A stretch of DNA of 64,000 nucleotides from Pedobacter sp. AK013 (GCF_014205835.1 NZ_JACHCQ010000001.1:186001-250000); one strand, 5' to 3'. Positions 9,848 to 19,272 are shown, counted from the stretch's first letter. Numbers and translations are program-made. The notes: generated by a model not told the origin, from the letters alone.

Positions 9848-12800
9848 TTAAAAGCCAATATTTACACCTATTGAAGCTGTTTTACTCAACGGCATCGATC
9901 CGTAGTCGCCTGAGATTGCGTAGCTGCCATCGCCGCTTACATTGGTATTCTGTGCCTCTGGATTTGCCCCCCCTTTATATTTATCATGAGAAAAATAATT
10001 TTCCAGCGACACAAATATTCTTGCTGAAGAAATTGCAGGGGTTTTAAATAATTTCTTAAGGTTATAACCCAGTGTGATGTTCTGTACCCGCAGAAAATCA
10101 GTAGAATACACCCAGTCGGATGTTACATTTGGATAGGTGTAACTTGCACCCAACCTGCCCCTTGGTGCATTTGGATCAGGGTTGGAAACCGACCAATGAT
10201 CTCTCCAAACCCCAAGAACGTTTGCCGTGGTGCTGCCGGAAAAATCGATTGCCCGACCGAGATAGGACAGTATGGAGCCCCCATGCTGGCCATACAGCTG
10301 TATTCCGAGGTCAAAATCGCCATATTTAAAGGTATTGGTCCAACCCCAGGTGTACTTAGGAGCTGGTTGCCCGCCCACTACCCTGTCGGCTGCGCTGATT
10401 TTTCCATCTCCATTATTATCAACATATTTGGCGTCGCCGACTTTTTGTCCAGATACTTTTGCTACACTCGGATTGGCAATATCTGCAGCTGTAAGAATGC
10501 CATCCGTTTTGGTAATATAATAACTGAATGCAGGAAGCCCTTCCCGTAACAGATAAGGTGCGTTGCTGCCACTGTAGGCAGAAGCAATCTCGATATCTGC
10601 ACGCGTTGGCCCCAGATCTGTAACCGTATTTTTGTTAAAGGCTATATTGGCGCTCATTGCCCAGGTAAAATGTGCCGTCTTTAGGTTTACGGTATTCAGG
10701 CCAAATTCAAGACCTTTGTTTACTACCGCCCCAATATTTTGCAAACTTGTACTGAAACCGCTTGCAGATAACACGGGCAGATTAAGTAAAAGATCACTAT
10801 TTTTTTTATGGTAAGCATCAAAAGTGAAATTGATCCGGTTGGCGAGCAAGCTCAAATCCAAACCAAGATCGTAGGTGCTTGAAGTTTCCCATTTTAGTGC
10901 CTTATTGGCCAGTCCGGAAACTACCTGGCCCGTAGCGGTTGTAGGTGTATTGCCGCCAAAAACATAATTCGAATTTACGAGTGTACTGATTGCATTGTAA
11001 TCGCCAATGTTATTATTACCAGATTTACCCCAGCTGAGTCTAAGTTTTAGCTCACTAATTGCTTTTACATCCTTTAAGAAAGACTCTTCTGAAATTTTCC
11101 ATCCTGCAGATACCGAAGGAAAGGTTCCCCAACGGTTTTCCGTGCCAAATTTAGAAGAGGCATCCCTTCTAATGGTCCCGGATAACAGGTACCTATCTTT
11201 AAAAGCATACTGAAGCCTGCTATAATAAGAAAACAGTGTGTTGTTAGCGGCTGTAGAAGTTCCGGTAGTAGTTACCCCTGCCGAATTGGCAATTGCATTA
11301 CTTAATGTTTTAATAATATCGTTAGCAAAACCGCCAGCTGTAGCGAGTCTTACGCCTTCAGCATGTACAATATTATAAGATACCCCTGCAATAGCCGAAA
11401 TTTTATGCACACCGGCAATAGTAGTCGAGTAACTCAAAGTATTCTCATTTAAAAAATTTTGTTTCTTGTTTACAATATAAGCGCCTGTTGAATAAAGTCC
11501 GGGGTTGGTTAACAAGGCCGATGCAGCACCCACAGTTACCTGATCAGATGTATATTGCGATGTATTTCTGTCTACATTATCATAGTTTACGCTCGATCTT
11601 AAGGAGAGCCCCCTGATAATCTGGTAATCTGCATACACGGAGGCCAGCAACCGCGAAGTTTTAATATTATTTATTGCGGTTTCCAGATAAGCATATGGAC
11701 TGATGAGTCTTGGACTTGCCCAGGTATAGGTGCTGTTTCCATAGGCTCCGGTGTTGAGTCCGGCCGAACTTTCTACAACAGGTACCATCTGTAATGCATT
11801 CATCAGCTGGTTGTCCTTTCCTTCAGCAGGTGGTGCATTATTAACGGAATATGATGGAGCGAGATTAATGCCGAACTTTAACTTTTTACTCGCATTGGCC
11901 TCCACATTTGCCCTTAATCCGTAGTTTTTAAAATTAGAATTGAGCAGTGTTCCATTTTGATTCAGGTAATTACCTGAGATAAAATAATTGACATTTTCGG
12001 TACCTCCACTTGCCGAGGCTTCATAATTTTGATAAGGTGCCTGTGTAAAAACAGCGTCCTGCCAGTCTACGTAATCAAGTCCGGGGTGTCCGGCCTGCGC
12101 CCATCTTGGATCAGTCATGTATGAGGTATTGATTGTTCCGGCAGCAAGTCCAAGTATCGCAGCCCTTTCGGCATTAGTCTGGCTGGCGGTTCTACCAGTA
12201 CCCGAAGCTACCCAGACCGAGTTGGCAAGTTCTGTTGCCTGTGCAACCCATTCATCAGCACTTAGCATATCCACCTTTCTTGATACAGAACTGGTTCCTG
12301 CTTTTGCATTTACACTAATTTTGGGCCTTCCGGCAACACCTTTCTTTGTAGTAATAATCACAACGCCATTAGCGGCACGCGAACCGTAAATAGCCCCTGC
12401 GGCTGCATCTTTTAATACCTGTACACTTTCAATATCATTAGGATTAAGGTTATCGAGGGGGCTGTTTGAGATACCTCCCGCAGCATTTTGACTGGCAATA
12501 TCCAAAGGAAAGCCATCTAAAACATAAAGCGGTTCGTTACCAGCGGTGATTGATCCTGCTCCACGTACCTGAATGCTCAATCCTGCTCCCGGCATACCGG
12601 TTTGTTGCCTTACCTGCACGCCTGCCATTTGTCCAATTAGCGCCTGTTCGATCCTCGAAATCGGTTTTTCATCAACAGCCTTGGCATTAAATGTGGCCAC
12701 AGAACCCAACACATCACTTTTCTTTTGTGTTCCGTAACCTACCACAAGTATTTCTTCTAGCTTACTTTGGTCGGGCTCAAGTTTTACAGAAAGCACCTCT

Positions 12801-13207
12801 CCTTTGTAAAGTACTTCTTGTGTCCTATATCCCACATAGGTAAAAATTAAAGTGGGCTGGCGCTGTTCGGTAGCTACCTGAAATTCGCCATCAGGATTTG
12901 TAGATACTACCTGGGCTGTTCCTTTAAGCCTGACGCTTACACCAGGCAGAGGAAGATTTTTTTCATCTGTTACCCTTCCTTTTATGGTGGTTAATCTTGT
13001 AGGGACAGTATTAAATGTTTTCGGTGCCGCCATAATGGCTACGCCAGAAAGAGTATGATGGTGGAGATGGTAATGTTTGCCTTTATTTTTTGCCGAGACC
13101 TGTAAAATAGCGGAAATCAGAAAGATTCCGGCTAATCCTGTGCGCAAAAATGTTTTCGATAAAGCTGCGATGTGAGAATCCTTCCAGGACCTTCCGCTTA
13201 TTTTCAT
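9848..13207 (-). CDS. SusC/RagA-family TonB-dependent outer-membrane transporter with His-rich N-terminus
   Basis: This is the longest of the three SusC proteins (1119 aa). The N-terminus is unusually long: the hydrophobic signal (FLRTGLAGIFLISAILQVSA) begins only about 20 residues in and is followed by a His-rich segment (KHYHLHHHTLSG) ahead of the carboxypeptidase-like domain (about 75-155). The plug domain follows, with VVGYGTQKKSDV and the SusC-type AANGVVIITTKKG. The barrel ends in a C-terminal Phe. There is no STN domain. The His-rich segment might bind metal but could be a neutral linker. It heads a SusC-SusD-sulfatase operon behind a consensus promoter. Confidence 0.95.
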   Translation of the reverse strand: MKISGRSWKDSHIAALSKTFLRTGLAGIFLISAILQVSAKNKGKHYHLHHHTLSGVAIMAAPKTFNTVPTRLTTIKGRVTDEKNLPLPGVSVRLKGTAQVVSTNPDGEFQVATEQRQPTLIFTYVGYRTQEVLYKGEVLSVKLEPDQSKLEEILVVGYGTQKKSDVLGSVATFNAKAVDEKPISRIEQALIGQMAGVQVRQQTGMPGAGLSIQVRGAGSITAGNEPLYVLDGFPLDIASQNAAGGISNSPLDNLNPNDIESVQVLKDAAAGAIYGSRAANGVVIITTKKGVAGRPKISVNAKAGTSSVSRKVDMLSADEWVAQATELANSVWVASGTGRTASQTNAERAAILGLAAGTINTSYMTDPRWAQAGHPGLDYVDWQDAVFTQAPYQNYEASASGGTENVNYFISGNYLNQNGTLLNSNFKNYGLRANVEANASKKLKFGINLAPSYSVNNAPPAEGKDNQLMNALQMVPVVESSAGLNTGAYGNSTYTWASPRLISPYAYLETAINNIKTSRLLASVYADYQIIRGLSLRSSVNYDNVDRNTSQYTSDQVTVGAASALLTNPGLYSTGAYIVNKKQNFLNENTLSYSTTIAGVHKISAIAGVSYNIVHAEGVRLATAGGFANDIIKTLSNAIANSAGVTTTGTSTAANNTLFSYYSRLQYAFKDRYLLSGTIRRDASSKFGTENRWGTFPSVSAGWKISEESFLKDVKAISELKLRLSWGKSGNNNIGDYNAISTLVNSNYVFGGNTPTTATGQVVSGLANKALKWETSSTYDLGLDLSLLANRINFTFDAYHKKNSDLLLNLPVLSASGFSTSLQNIGAVVNKGLEFGLNTVNLKTAHFTWAMSANIAFNKNTVTDLGPTRADIEIASAYSGSNAPYLLREGLPAFSYYITKTDGILTAADIANPSVAKVSGQKVGDAKYVDNNGDGKISAADRVVGGQPAPKYTWGWTNTFKYGDFDLGIQLYGQHGGSILSYLGRAIDFSGSTTANVLGVWRDHWSVSNPDPNAPRGRLGASYTYPNVTSDWVYSTDFLRVQNITLGYNLKKLFKTPAISSARIFVSLENYFSHDKYKGGANPEAQNTNVSGDGSYAISGDYGSMPLSKTASIGVNIGF

Positions 13208-13359
13208 AATTATATTAGTTTATGTCAATTATGAAATTACAATGGTTTATTTCCACTTATTATGAAAAATTCCATGTAGAATTCATAAATTTAACATGAT
13301 CATTAAATAAATTGACCGGATGCAACGCCAATTGATCTCCGGTTAAATGGTCGAAATCT

Positions 13360-13386
13360 GGGGAGGATGCAGCAATGCATTTCCCC
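13360..13386 (-). other. Hairpin in the leader of the sulfatase-linked susC
   Basis: GGGGA (13360-13364), ATGCA (13367-13371), a GCAA loop, TGCAT (13376-13380) and TCCCC (13382-13386) fold into an almost continuous stem with a small internal bulge. It lies about 150 nt upstream of the susC start, inside the predicted leader. There is no good T run on either strand, so it looks like a leader structure or protein-binding site and not a terminator. Confidence 0.4.
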
Positions 13387-13581
13387 TTAATATATTCAGT
13401 AAGTATCTTCTGTTTTGTACGCTCCTTTCTTAATAGAATTTTTTATCTCATTTTATTACACATTAGTTTGAATAAGAGTTTGTTTGCAATTTAGGTAGGA
13501 CTGTATCTGGGATATTGAGATAGGGAGAGGGACGAAGGTTTTGACAAGCATAAAGCATATATAATCTATAGTATAAGTAGT

Positions 13582-13613
13582 CAAAATTATATTATCTTAG
13601 CATGTCGCACAAA
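13582..13613 (-). promoter_or_regulatory. Predicted promoter of the susC-susD-sulfatase operon
   Basis: On the minus strand TTTG (13613-13610) is followed after exactly 20 nt by TAATTTTG (13589-13582), a full match to the Bacteroidota consensus TTTG-N19-21-TAnnTTTG. Transcription would start near 13575, giving a leader of about 370 nt before the susC ATG at 13207. Confidence 0.65.
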
Positions 13614-13976
13614 TTTTTAACAAAAATTACCTTTTTCATAATTTTTTGACTTCCGGCAACGATGGCATAATAATTTATTGGAATAAAAATTATCCAATTC
13701 ATAAAACAATTTGCCTTATTGAATATCAAATGTGAATGCTAGACCTCTTCCATATTGAGTCAACCTATCTTTCTTAAAAATTAGTTTCAGACCTTGTGAC
13801 CGATATTGCATTGAAAACTGCTGATCCTTAACAACAGTTGATTTTATTATTTCTATCTTTTCTGTTTACAAAAAAAATCACATTGTACACTTTTCTAAAA
13901 TACAGGTTTCCGATCCTCGATCAAGAAAGTTTAGAAATTGACAAAAACAAAACAGATTTCAATTATTAAGAACTTC

Positions 13977-13999
13977 GTGCCCGAGTCGGCATCTTTTTT
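13977..13999 (+). terminator. Rho-independent-type terminator with no plus-strand gene upstream
   Basis: GTGCC (13977-13981) pairs with GGCAT (13988-13992, one G-U pair) across a 6-nt loop, followed by CTTTTTT (13993-13999). The nearest annotated plus-strand gene upstream ends at 6906. The terminator therefore either closes a short unannotated RNA made from 13614-13976 or is fortuitous. No exact TAnnTTTG box was found in that stretch. Confidence 0.4.
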
Positions 14000-14013
14000 G
14001 TTACAAAGCGTGT

Positions 14014-14163
14014 ATGAAAAGGAATGATGTAATCAGTGCGCTCTTAGGTATGTTGATTATGGCCATCACTTATTGGCTGCTGTTTTATAAGTTCTCCTCT
14101 CCCAAAGACCGTAAAGAGGTGAGAATATCCTCCTCAGCACCGCGGCTTAAAAACCTAGAATAA
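14014..14163 (+). CDS. Small single-pass membrane protein (49 aa), unrecognised
   Basis: An ATG at 14014 opens a 49-residue frame ending in TAA at 14163. It begins MKRNDVISALLGMLIM, has one hydrophobic segment (about residues 7-26) and then a basic, Ser-rich tail. The charge pattern fits an inner-membrane peptide with the C-terminus in the cytoplasm or periplasm. It lies between a terminator-like hairpin ending at 13999 and the predicted promoter of the third susC unit. No family is recognised. Support is limited to the tidy membrane-protein composition of the frame. Confidence 0.4.
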   Translation: MKRNDVISALLGMLIMAITYWLLFYKFSSPKDRKEVRISSSAPRLKNLE

Positions 14164-14233
14164 ATACCCCTATCAGTTTTAATCCAAAGAAAACCTTAAA
14201 CTTTATTTCAGATTAAATACACCGTGAAAAAAT

Positions 14234-14254
14234 AAACTATAAATTCTATAGTTT
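14234..14254. promoter_or_regulatory. Perfect dyad upstream of the third susC promoter
   Basis: AAACTATA (14234-14241), spacer AATTC, TATAGTTT (14247-14254) is a perfect 8-bp inverted repeat. It lies 25 bp upstream of the candidate -7 box at 14280, a typical place for an activator or repressor site. No regulator gene is adjacent to this unit. Confidence 0.4.
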
Positions 14255-14279
14255 TTATAGCCTTTTTAAAAAAGATTTT

Positions 14280-14287
14280 TATATTTG
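14280..14287 (+). promoter_or_regulatory. Candidate -7 box for the third susC operon
   Basis: TATATTTG matches the Bacteroidota -7 consensus TAnnTTTG exactly. The -33 region is only T-rich, without a clear TTTG at 19-21 nt. A start near 14294 would give a leader of about 320 nt before the susC ATG at 14613. Confidence 0.4.
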
Positions 14288-14490
14288 TCCAAACATGTTG
14301 AGTAATATTAAAGCTTACTAAAAATATGATGCCAGATCTATTTATTTTTTCTATGCGCGTGTATCTTTCCTGTTGTTGCTAATAAGGCAGCGCTCATCTC
14401 CTCTTTTCTATAAAAAAATACTGGCCTAAGGCTAACTGCAGAAGTGTAGCCTTTTTTAAACAACTTACAAAATGAAATAGCGTCTATCAT

Positions 14491-14522
14491 AAAAAACAAA
14501 ACCGACAGGGAAGCCCTGTCGG
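14491..14522 (-). terminator. Strong terminator pointing away from the third susC
   Basis: CCGACAGGG (14502-14510), loop AAG, CCCTGTCGG (14514-14522) is a perfect 9-bp GC-rich stem. On the minus strand it is followed by TTTTGTTTTTT (14501-14491). The plus strand has no T run after it, so termination is directional. No minus-strand gene lies within reach upstream of it. Confidence 0.7.
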
Positions 14523-14570
14523 ATATTATTCGATAACCAGCGTAACGCCAATCACTTCTGGTCATCAAGT
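14491..14570 (-). ncRNA. Candidate antisense small RNA over the leader of the third susC
   Basis: On the minus strand a possible first hairpin pairs ACCAG (14562-14558) with CTGGT (14540-14536). It is followed by a strong terminator (separate entry, 14491-14522). No minus-strand gene feeds into that terminator. The RNA would be fully complementary to the susC mRNA leader, ending about 40-120 nt before the susC start. Bacteroides polysaccharide-utilization loci are known to carry cis-encoded antisense RNAs of this kind (DonS type). I found no consensus minus-strand promoter, so the 5' end is a guess. Confidence 0.3.
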
Positions 14571-14612
14571 TTTACTAACAATTCAAATCATTAAATAAAA
14601 CCGTATAAATAT

Positions 14613-17600
14613 ATGGAAAAATCTATCCATAGAAAAAAACTAGCCGTCAGGCTGGTGTTATTTCTTGCCATTGCAATGCTTACTAAAAATGCAAGTGCAC
14701 AGCAAGAAAACACTCCAATTATAAATTCAACCTTAATCGGATCAGTAAAAGATTCGATAACTAAACAGCCTATAGGCAATGTGGTTTTGTCCATAAAAGG
14801 AACTACGCATGCCGTAACCAGCGCACCCGACGGGAGCTTCTCCTTCCGTACCGGTCAAAAATTCCCTTATACCCTTATTGTAAGTTTTATCGGTTATCAA
14901 ACCAAACAGATTGTGGTTGATGGAAGCCCTATTACCATCCTATTGGTAGAAAAAACAAGTAGCCTAAATGATGTTGTGGTAATGGGCTATGGCAGCCAGA
15001 AAAAAAGCGACGTTACGGGATCGGTAGCCTCGGTTTCTAAAAATTTACTGGCGCAGCCCGCAGCAAGTTTTGATAATATGTTACAGGGCGGTGTTTCCGG
15101 TATCGGTGTAACACAAAACTCCGGGCAACCAGGTGGCACAGCAACGGTGAGGATCAGGGGTGGTAATTCCATCTCCTTTGGAAATGCGCCACTCTACGTT
15201 ATAGATGGTTTTATTGTATACAACAACAACGATAATGTTAACGTTGGCTCCATCGGCACCAGCTCAAATGCCCTCTCTACTATTAATCCAAGCGATATTG
15301 AATCAGTAGAAGTATTAAAAGATGCCTCGGCAACTGCCATTTACGGGTCTAGAGGAGCCAATGGTGTAATTATCATCACCACCAAAAAAGGGAAGAAAGG
15401 TGTTAACAATGTAAATTATAACGGTTATTATGGCACGCAACGGGTAGCCAGAAAACTGAATTTATTAAATGGCAGCCAATGGGCGGCATTAATAAACGAC
15501 ATTAACACGAGCGATGGTGTACCCAAAACCTACACCGATGCGCAGATCGCTGCATTTGGCACAGGTTCAGACTGGCAAGGCTCGGCATTAAGTAGCGCAC
15601 CAATTCTTAATCAAGAGCTTTCCGTTTCGGGGGGAGATGAAAAATCAAGATATTTAATTTCCGGCAATTATTTTAAGCAGGATGGTATAATCATCAATTC
15701 GGGTTATGAAAGGTATTCGGCGAGGATAAATTATGAGAAAGACATTTCTGAAAAATTTAAGGTTACCACTAATTTTTTCGGGAGTAGATCAATAGAAAAC
15801 AAGCTAGCAGGAAGCGCCTACAACAGCATTAACTTTAGCAATGCCTATGCGAATTTAATCCTCACTGCTCCTATTGCCCAGATTAAAAATACCGATGGTA
15901 GTTATAACACCAGTAATCCTTTAAATGCTACGCCAACCAATCCGTTGCAAGATATAGCGGCCACCACAAACCAAAATACCTTAAACCGCATATTGGGTAA
16001 TGCCGCTGCAGAATATAAAATTTCAAAAGAACTGACGTTGAAGGTGACTGCCGGAGTAGATATCCTGAATACGAATCAGCAATACTACGCCCCTTCCTTC
16101 ACCGCTTCACCAGCAGGGGCATCAACCGGCTATGCTACCAAAGGCTATGCTACGCTCGGTTCGGGCAATGCACTGAGCTGGCTGAACGAAAATACCCTAA
16201 CCTATAACCATACTTTTGCTGAAAAACATTTTTTAAATGCACTTGTAGGCTATAGCACGCAATACGAAAACGGAAAATCTTTTACCACATCTGCGCAGCA
16301 GTTTCCGAATGATTTAACCACATTTGATAATTTATCGTATGCGGGCATTGCCAACCTGCCCAGCTCGGCTGCACACAGCTCGAGCCTGAATTCTGTTTTG
16401 GCACGTATTAATTATTCATACCTGCACCGTTATAATATTACCCTATCCGAAAGGGCCGATGGTTCATCCAAGCTTGGTAAAGAAAACAAGTGGGGATTCT
16501 TTTCTTCTGTCGGGGTTTCGTGGAATGTAAATGATGAGGAATTTTTCAAGTCATTGCAAAATGTCGTGAACAGCTTTAAAATCCGTCTAAGTGCAGGGCA
16601 AACCGGAAATTCGGAAATCCCGCCCTATAGTTCGCTTTCTTCTTTATCGCCCAGCAATTATTACCTGGGTGGCAAGTTGGTTACGGGAATATCGCCCATA
16701 CAGATTGCGAACCCCGACCTAAAATGGGAAACTACCACCCAATATAATGCCGGCTTGGATTTGGGGTTCTTAAACAACCGCATTTCTGTTACTTTCGATG
16801 TTTACAGTAAAAAAACCACCGATTTATTGCTTAATGTACCATTGCCTTTATATACCGGTTATGCCAGTGCTTTAAAAAATATCGGAAGCGTATCTAACCG
16901 TGGCATTGAGTTTTCTGTTAATACCGAGAATATAAAAACACCTGGTTTTAACTGGAAAAGCACATTAATTTTTAGTGCCAATCGTAATAAGGTGTTAAGC
17001 CTGGGCGAAAATGTAAAAAGTTTCTTTCCGGTGGCACCAACCGGGCAGGTATCGCCTGTAATTGTTCAGGTGGGTTTACCTGTGGGTACATTTTGGGGTT
17101 ATAATACCAACGGGCTTTTAACCAGTGCCGATCTTAGCAATGGCACTCCGTTATTGGGCGGTGTACCGCAACAGGTTGGCGACACGAAATATGTAGATAC
17201 CAACCAGGACGGAATTATAACCACAACCGATAAACATAGCCTTGGCAGTGCGCAGCCGAAGTTTACCGGCAGTTTAAGCAATACTTTTAATTATAAAGGT
17301 TTAGACCTGTCGATATTCTTTCAAGGTTCTTATGGCAACAAAGTATTTAATTTATTGCAGCAGAGCTTAGAGCGGCCAACGCTTACCCAAAATGCTTCAG
17401 CCACGCTTTTAGACCGTTGGACACCCCAAAACCAAGGTGCCGTTGTTCCCCGCGTAACCAATTCGCCTGTACCTCAGGTAACCGACCGTCTGATAGAAGA
17501 TGCCTCGTACCTAAAGCTTAAAAACGTCTCACTAGGCTACACCTTTAAAACTGAATGGGCAAATAAGATTAAGCTAAAAAATTTAAGGTTTTATATATCT

Positions 17601-17747
17601 GCCCAAAATCTGTTCACCATTACAAAATATACCGGTCTAGATCCGGAAGTGAATTTTTACGATAACGACAATACGAAACAGGGAATCGACTTTGGGACTT
17701 ACCCGGCCACCAGAACTTTTTTGGCAGGCTTATCCATCACCCTATAA
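14613..17747 (+). CDS. SusC/RagA-family TonB-dependent outer-membrane transporter
   Basis: This 1044-aa protein has a signal peptide (ends NASAQ, about residue 30), the carboxypeptidase-like domain (about 40-115), the plug (VVMGYGSQKKSDVTGS then ANGVIIITTKKGK) and a large barrel. It heads a plus-strand unit with susD 13 bp downstream, followed by two small membrane proteins and a hydroxylase. The paralogue at 1943-5014 is closest in size and N-terminal wording (both have RTGQ/VTGQ-FPYTLIVSFIGY), so the two probably arose by duplication. Its substrate is unknown; the downstream lipid-type hydroxylase suggests something other than a simple glycan. Confidence 0.95.
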   Translation: MEKSIHRKKLAVRLVLFLAIAMLTKNASAQQENTPIINSTLIGSVKDSITKQPIGNVVLSIKGTTHAVTSAPDGSFSFRTGQKFPYTLIVSFIGYQTKQIVVDGSPITILLVEKTSSLNDVVVMGYGSQKKSDVTGSVASVSKNLLAQPAASFDNMLQGGVSGIGVTQNSGQPGGTATVRIRGGNSISFGNAPLYVIDGFIVYNNNDNVNVGSIGTSSNALSTINPSDIESVEVLKDASATAIYGSRGANGVIIITTKKGKKGVNNVNYNGYYGTQRVARKLNLLNGSQWAALINDINTSDGVPKTYTDAQIAAFGTGSDWQGSALSSAPILNQELSVSGGDEKSRYLISGNYFKQDGIIINSGYERYSARINYEKDISEKFKVTTNFFGSRSIENKLAGSAYNSINFSNAYANLILTAPIAQIKNTDGSYNTSNPLNATPTNPLQDIAATTNQNTLNRILGNAAAEYKISKELTLKVTAGVDILNTNQQYYAPSFTASPAGASTGYATKGYATLGSGNALSWLNENTLTYNHTFAEKHFLNALVGYSTQYENGKSFTTSAQQFPNDLTTFDNLSYAGIANLPSSAAHSSSLNSVLARINYSYLHRYNITLSERADGSSKLGKENKWGFFSSVGVSWNVNDEEFFKSLQNVVNSFKIRLSAGQTGNSEIPPYSSLSSLSPSNYYLGGKLVTGISPIQIANPDLKWETTTQYNAGLDLGFLNNRISVTFDVYSKKTTDLLLNVPLPLYTGYASALKNIGSVSNRGIEFSVNTENIKTPGFNWKSTLIFSANRNKVLSLGENVKSFFPVAPTGQVSPVIVQVGLPVGTFWGYNTNGLLTSADLSNGTPLLGGVPQQVGDTKYVDTNQDGIITTTDKHSLGSAQPKFTGSLSNTFNYKGLDLSIFFQGSYGNKVFNLLQQSLERPTLTQNASATLLDRWTPQNQGAVVPRVTNSPVPQVTDRLIEDASYLKLKNVSLGYTFKTEWANKIKLKNLRFYISAQNLFTITKYTGLDPEVNFYDNDNTKQGIDFGTYPATRTFLAGLSITL

Positions 17748-17760
17748 ATTATATGTACAG

Positions 17761-19242
17761 ATGAAAAAGATAATCACTAAACCTACAATCTGGTTATTAG
17801 CAATCATAATAATTACATCAGCGGCATGCAAAAAACTCGAAGAAAACCCAAGTTCGGTTATTGTAAGTTCGCAGTTTTTCAAAACGCAATCTGATGCCAT
17901 ATCCTCGGTTAATGCGGTTTATAGTTCTTTGAACAGCGATCCGAACGGCGATTTCCCCTTGTATGGCCGACAACTCAATTTATTGGTCGAAAATGCAAGC
18001 GATAACCAGATTTTTAGTCCAAGCAATACCAACCCCGATGTAAGGGCGCTTGGCGTATCAACCTATATCCCTTCTAACAGCAGGATACAAAAAGTTTGGC
18101 AACAGCTGTATTATGGCATCAATAAGGCAAATATTGCGATTGATAATATCCCTAATGTTGCAACCGATACCCTTTTAAAAAACAGGCTGGTGCGCGAAGC
18201 CAGATTTGTAAGAGGTTTGCTTTACTTTAACCTGGTGAGGTTATATGGCGATGTACCATTGATCCTCCACGAGCCTAAAAGCGTAAACATTGAAGATTTA
18301 CTGGTTAAGCGAACTGCTACTGCAACTGTATACCAGCAAATTATTGCCGACTTAACTGATGCCACCAACTTACCAAAAAGTTATGGCAATGCAGATTTGG
18401 GCAGGGCAACATCAGGTGCAGCCCATTCGCTGCTGGCAAAGGTGTATGTTACACAAAAACTATGGCCAAATGCACTTGCTCAACTCAACACCGTAATTAA
18501 TGGTGGTTACGGTTATGCCTTATTCTCCAATTATAAGGATGTTTTTCAAAAAGCCACCAAAAACGGCATCGAACATATATTTTCTGTACAGTTCGAAAGC
18601 AATCTCGGGGCAAAAAACGTGGTACAAAACCTTAGTCAGAGTTTTACCTCATTTAATACCGGAACCTTCCCAATCGATGTGCCAGCCAATAAAAGTGTTT
18701 ATGCACTTTTTTCTGCAGCCGATACCAGGCGCGAAACCACCTTCTACGATTCGGTTTACAATGCAGCAACTGGCAAGTATGTGGTTTTTAAAAATGCCTA
18801 TACCCCTTATTTTAACAAATTTGTTGATTATACGCTGACTCCCTTAAATACCCAGGCCCAGAGCGGGATAAACTACCCGGTAATGAGGTATGCAGATATA
18901 TTGTTGCTTTACGCAGAAGTAGTAAACAACCTTAGCGGGCCAACTGCCGATGCTTACAATGCCATTAACAAAGTAAGGGCAAGGGCAAAAATTGCAGATT
19001 TAACACCTGGTTTATCTGCCGATGCATTTAGAGACTCGGTTTTCCTGGAGCGCAGAAAAGAATTTATCCAGGAGGGGCATAGATGGTTCGATCTGGTACG
19101 GCAGGGCGGAAATGTTTATGTAGATGCGCTCAAAAAAATTCCTGAAAAATCAGCTGTGTCCTCAAAAAATATCTTGTTCCCTATTCCACAGACTGAAAGA
19201 GAGCTTAATACGCTGCTTACCCAAAATCCGGGATATAATTAA
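17761..19242 (+). CDS. SusD/RagB-family nutrient-binding outer-membrane lipoprotein
   Basis: The ATG at 17761 gives 493 aa with signal peptide and lipobox (ITSAAC). The frame is open further upstream but that part overlaps susC and has no ATG start. SusD signatures: REARFVRGLLYFNLVRLYGDVPL, and C-terminal LERRKEFIQEGHRWFDLVRQG. It sits 13 bp after the susC stop and 30 bp before a 50-aa membrane protein gene, apparently one operon. Confidence 0.95.
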   Translation: MKKIITKPTIWLLAIIIITSAACKKLEENPSSVIVSSQFFKTQSDAISSVNAVYSSLNSDPNGDFPLYGRQLNLLVENASDNQIFSPSNTNPDVRALGVSTYIPSNSRIQKVWQQLYYGINKANIAIDNIPNVATDTLLKNRLVREARFVRGLLYFNLVRLYGDVPLILHEPKSVNIEDLLVKRTATATVYQQIIADLTDATNLPKSYGNADLGRATSGAAHSLLAKVYVTQKLWPNALAQLNTVINGGYGYALFSNYKDVFQKATKNGIEHIFSVQFESNLGAKNVVQNLSQSFTSFNTGTFPIDVPANKSVYALFSAADTRRETTFYDSVYNAATGKYVVFKNAYTPYFNKFVDYTLTPLNTQAQSGINYPVMRYADILLLYAEVVNNLSGPTADAYNAINKVRARAKIADLTPGLSADAFRDSVFLERRKEFIQEGHRWFDLVRQGGNVYVDALKKIPEKSAVSSKNILFPIPQTERELNTLLTQNPGYN

Positions 19243-19272
19243 TTTATTCATTTATAAAAACGAAAGAAAAAA

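Noticed and set aside
10123..10549. Several overlapping ORFs on both strands inside the second susC
   Set aside because: They lie wholly inside a well-supported 1119-aa transporter gene.
13977..13999. Resemblance to the 3' end of a Cas9 tracrRNA (CCGAGTCGG followed by T run)
   Set aside because: No cas gene, repeat array or anti-repeat in the window; the similarity covers only a short hairpin and is best read as a terminator.
14338..14568. Minus-strand 76-codon ORF ahead of the third susC
   Set aside because: A strong terminator hairpin lies inside the frame, and the translation has no protein-like pattern or start context.
15241..15260. Possible CRISPR-like or tandem repeats within susC genes
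   Set aside because: Only repeated protein motifs common to SusC genes; no regular spacing of DNA repeats anywhere in the window.
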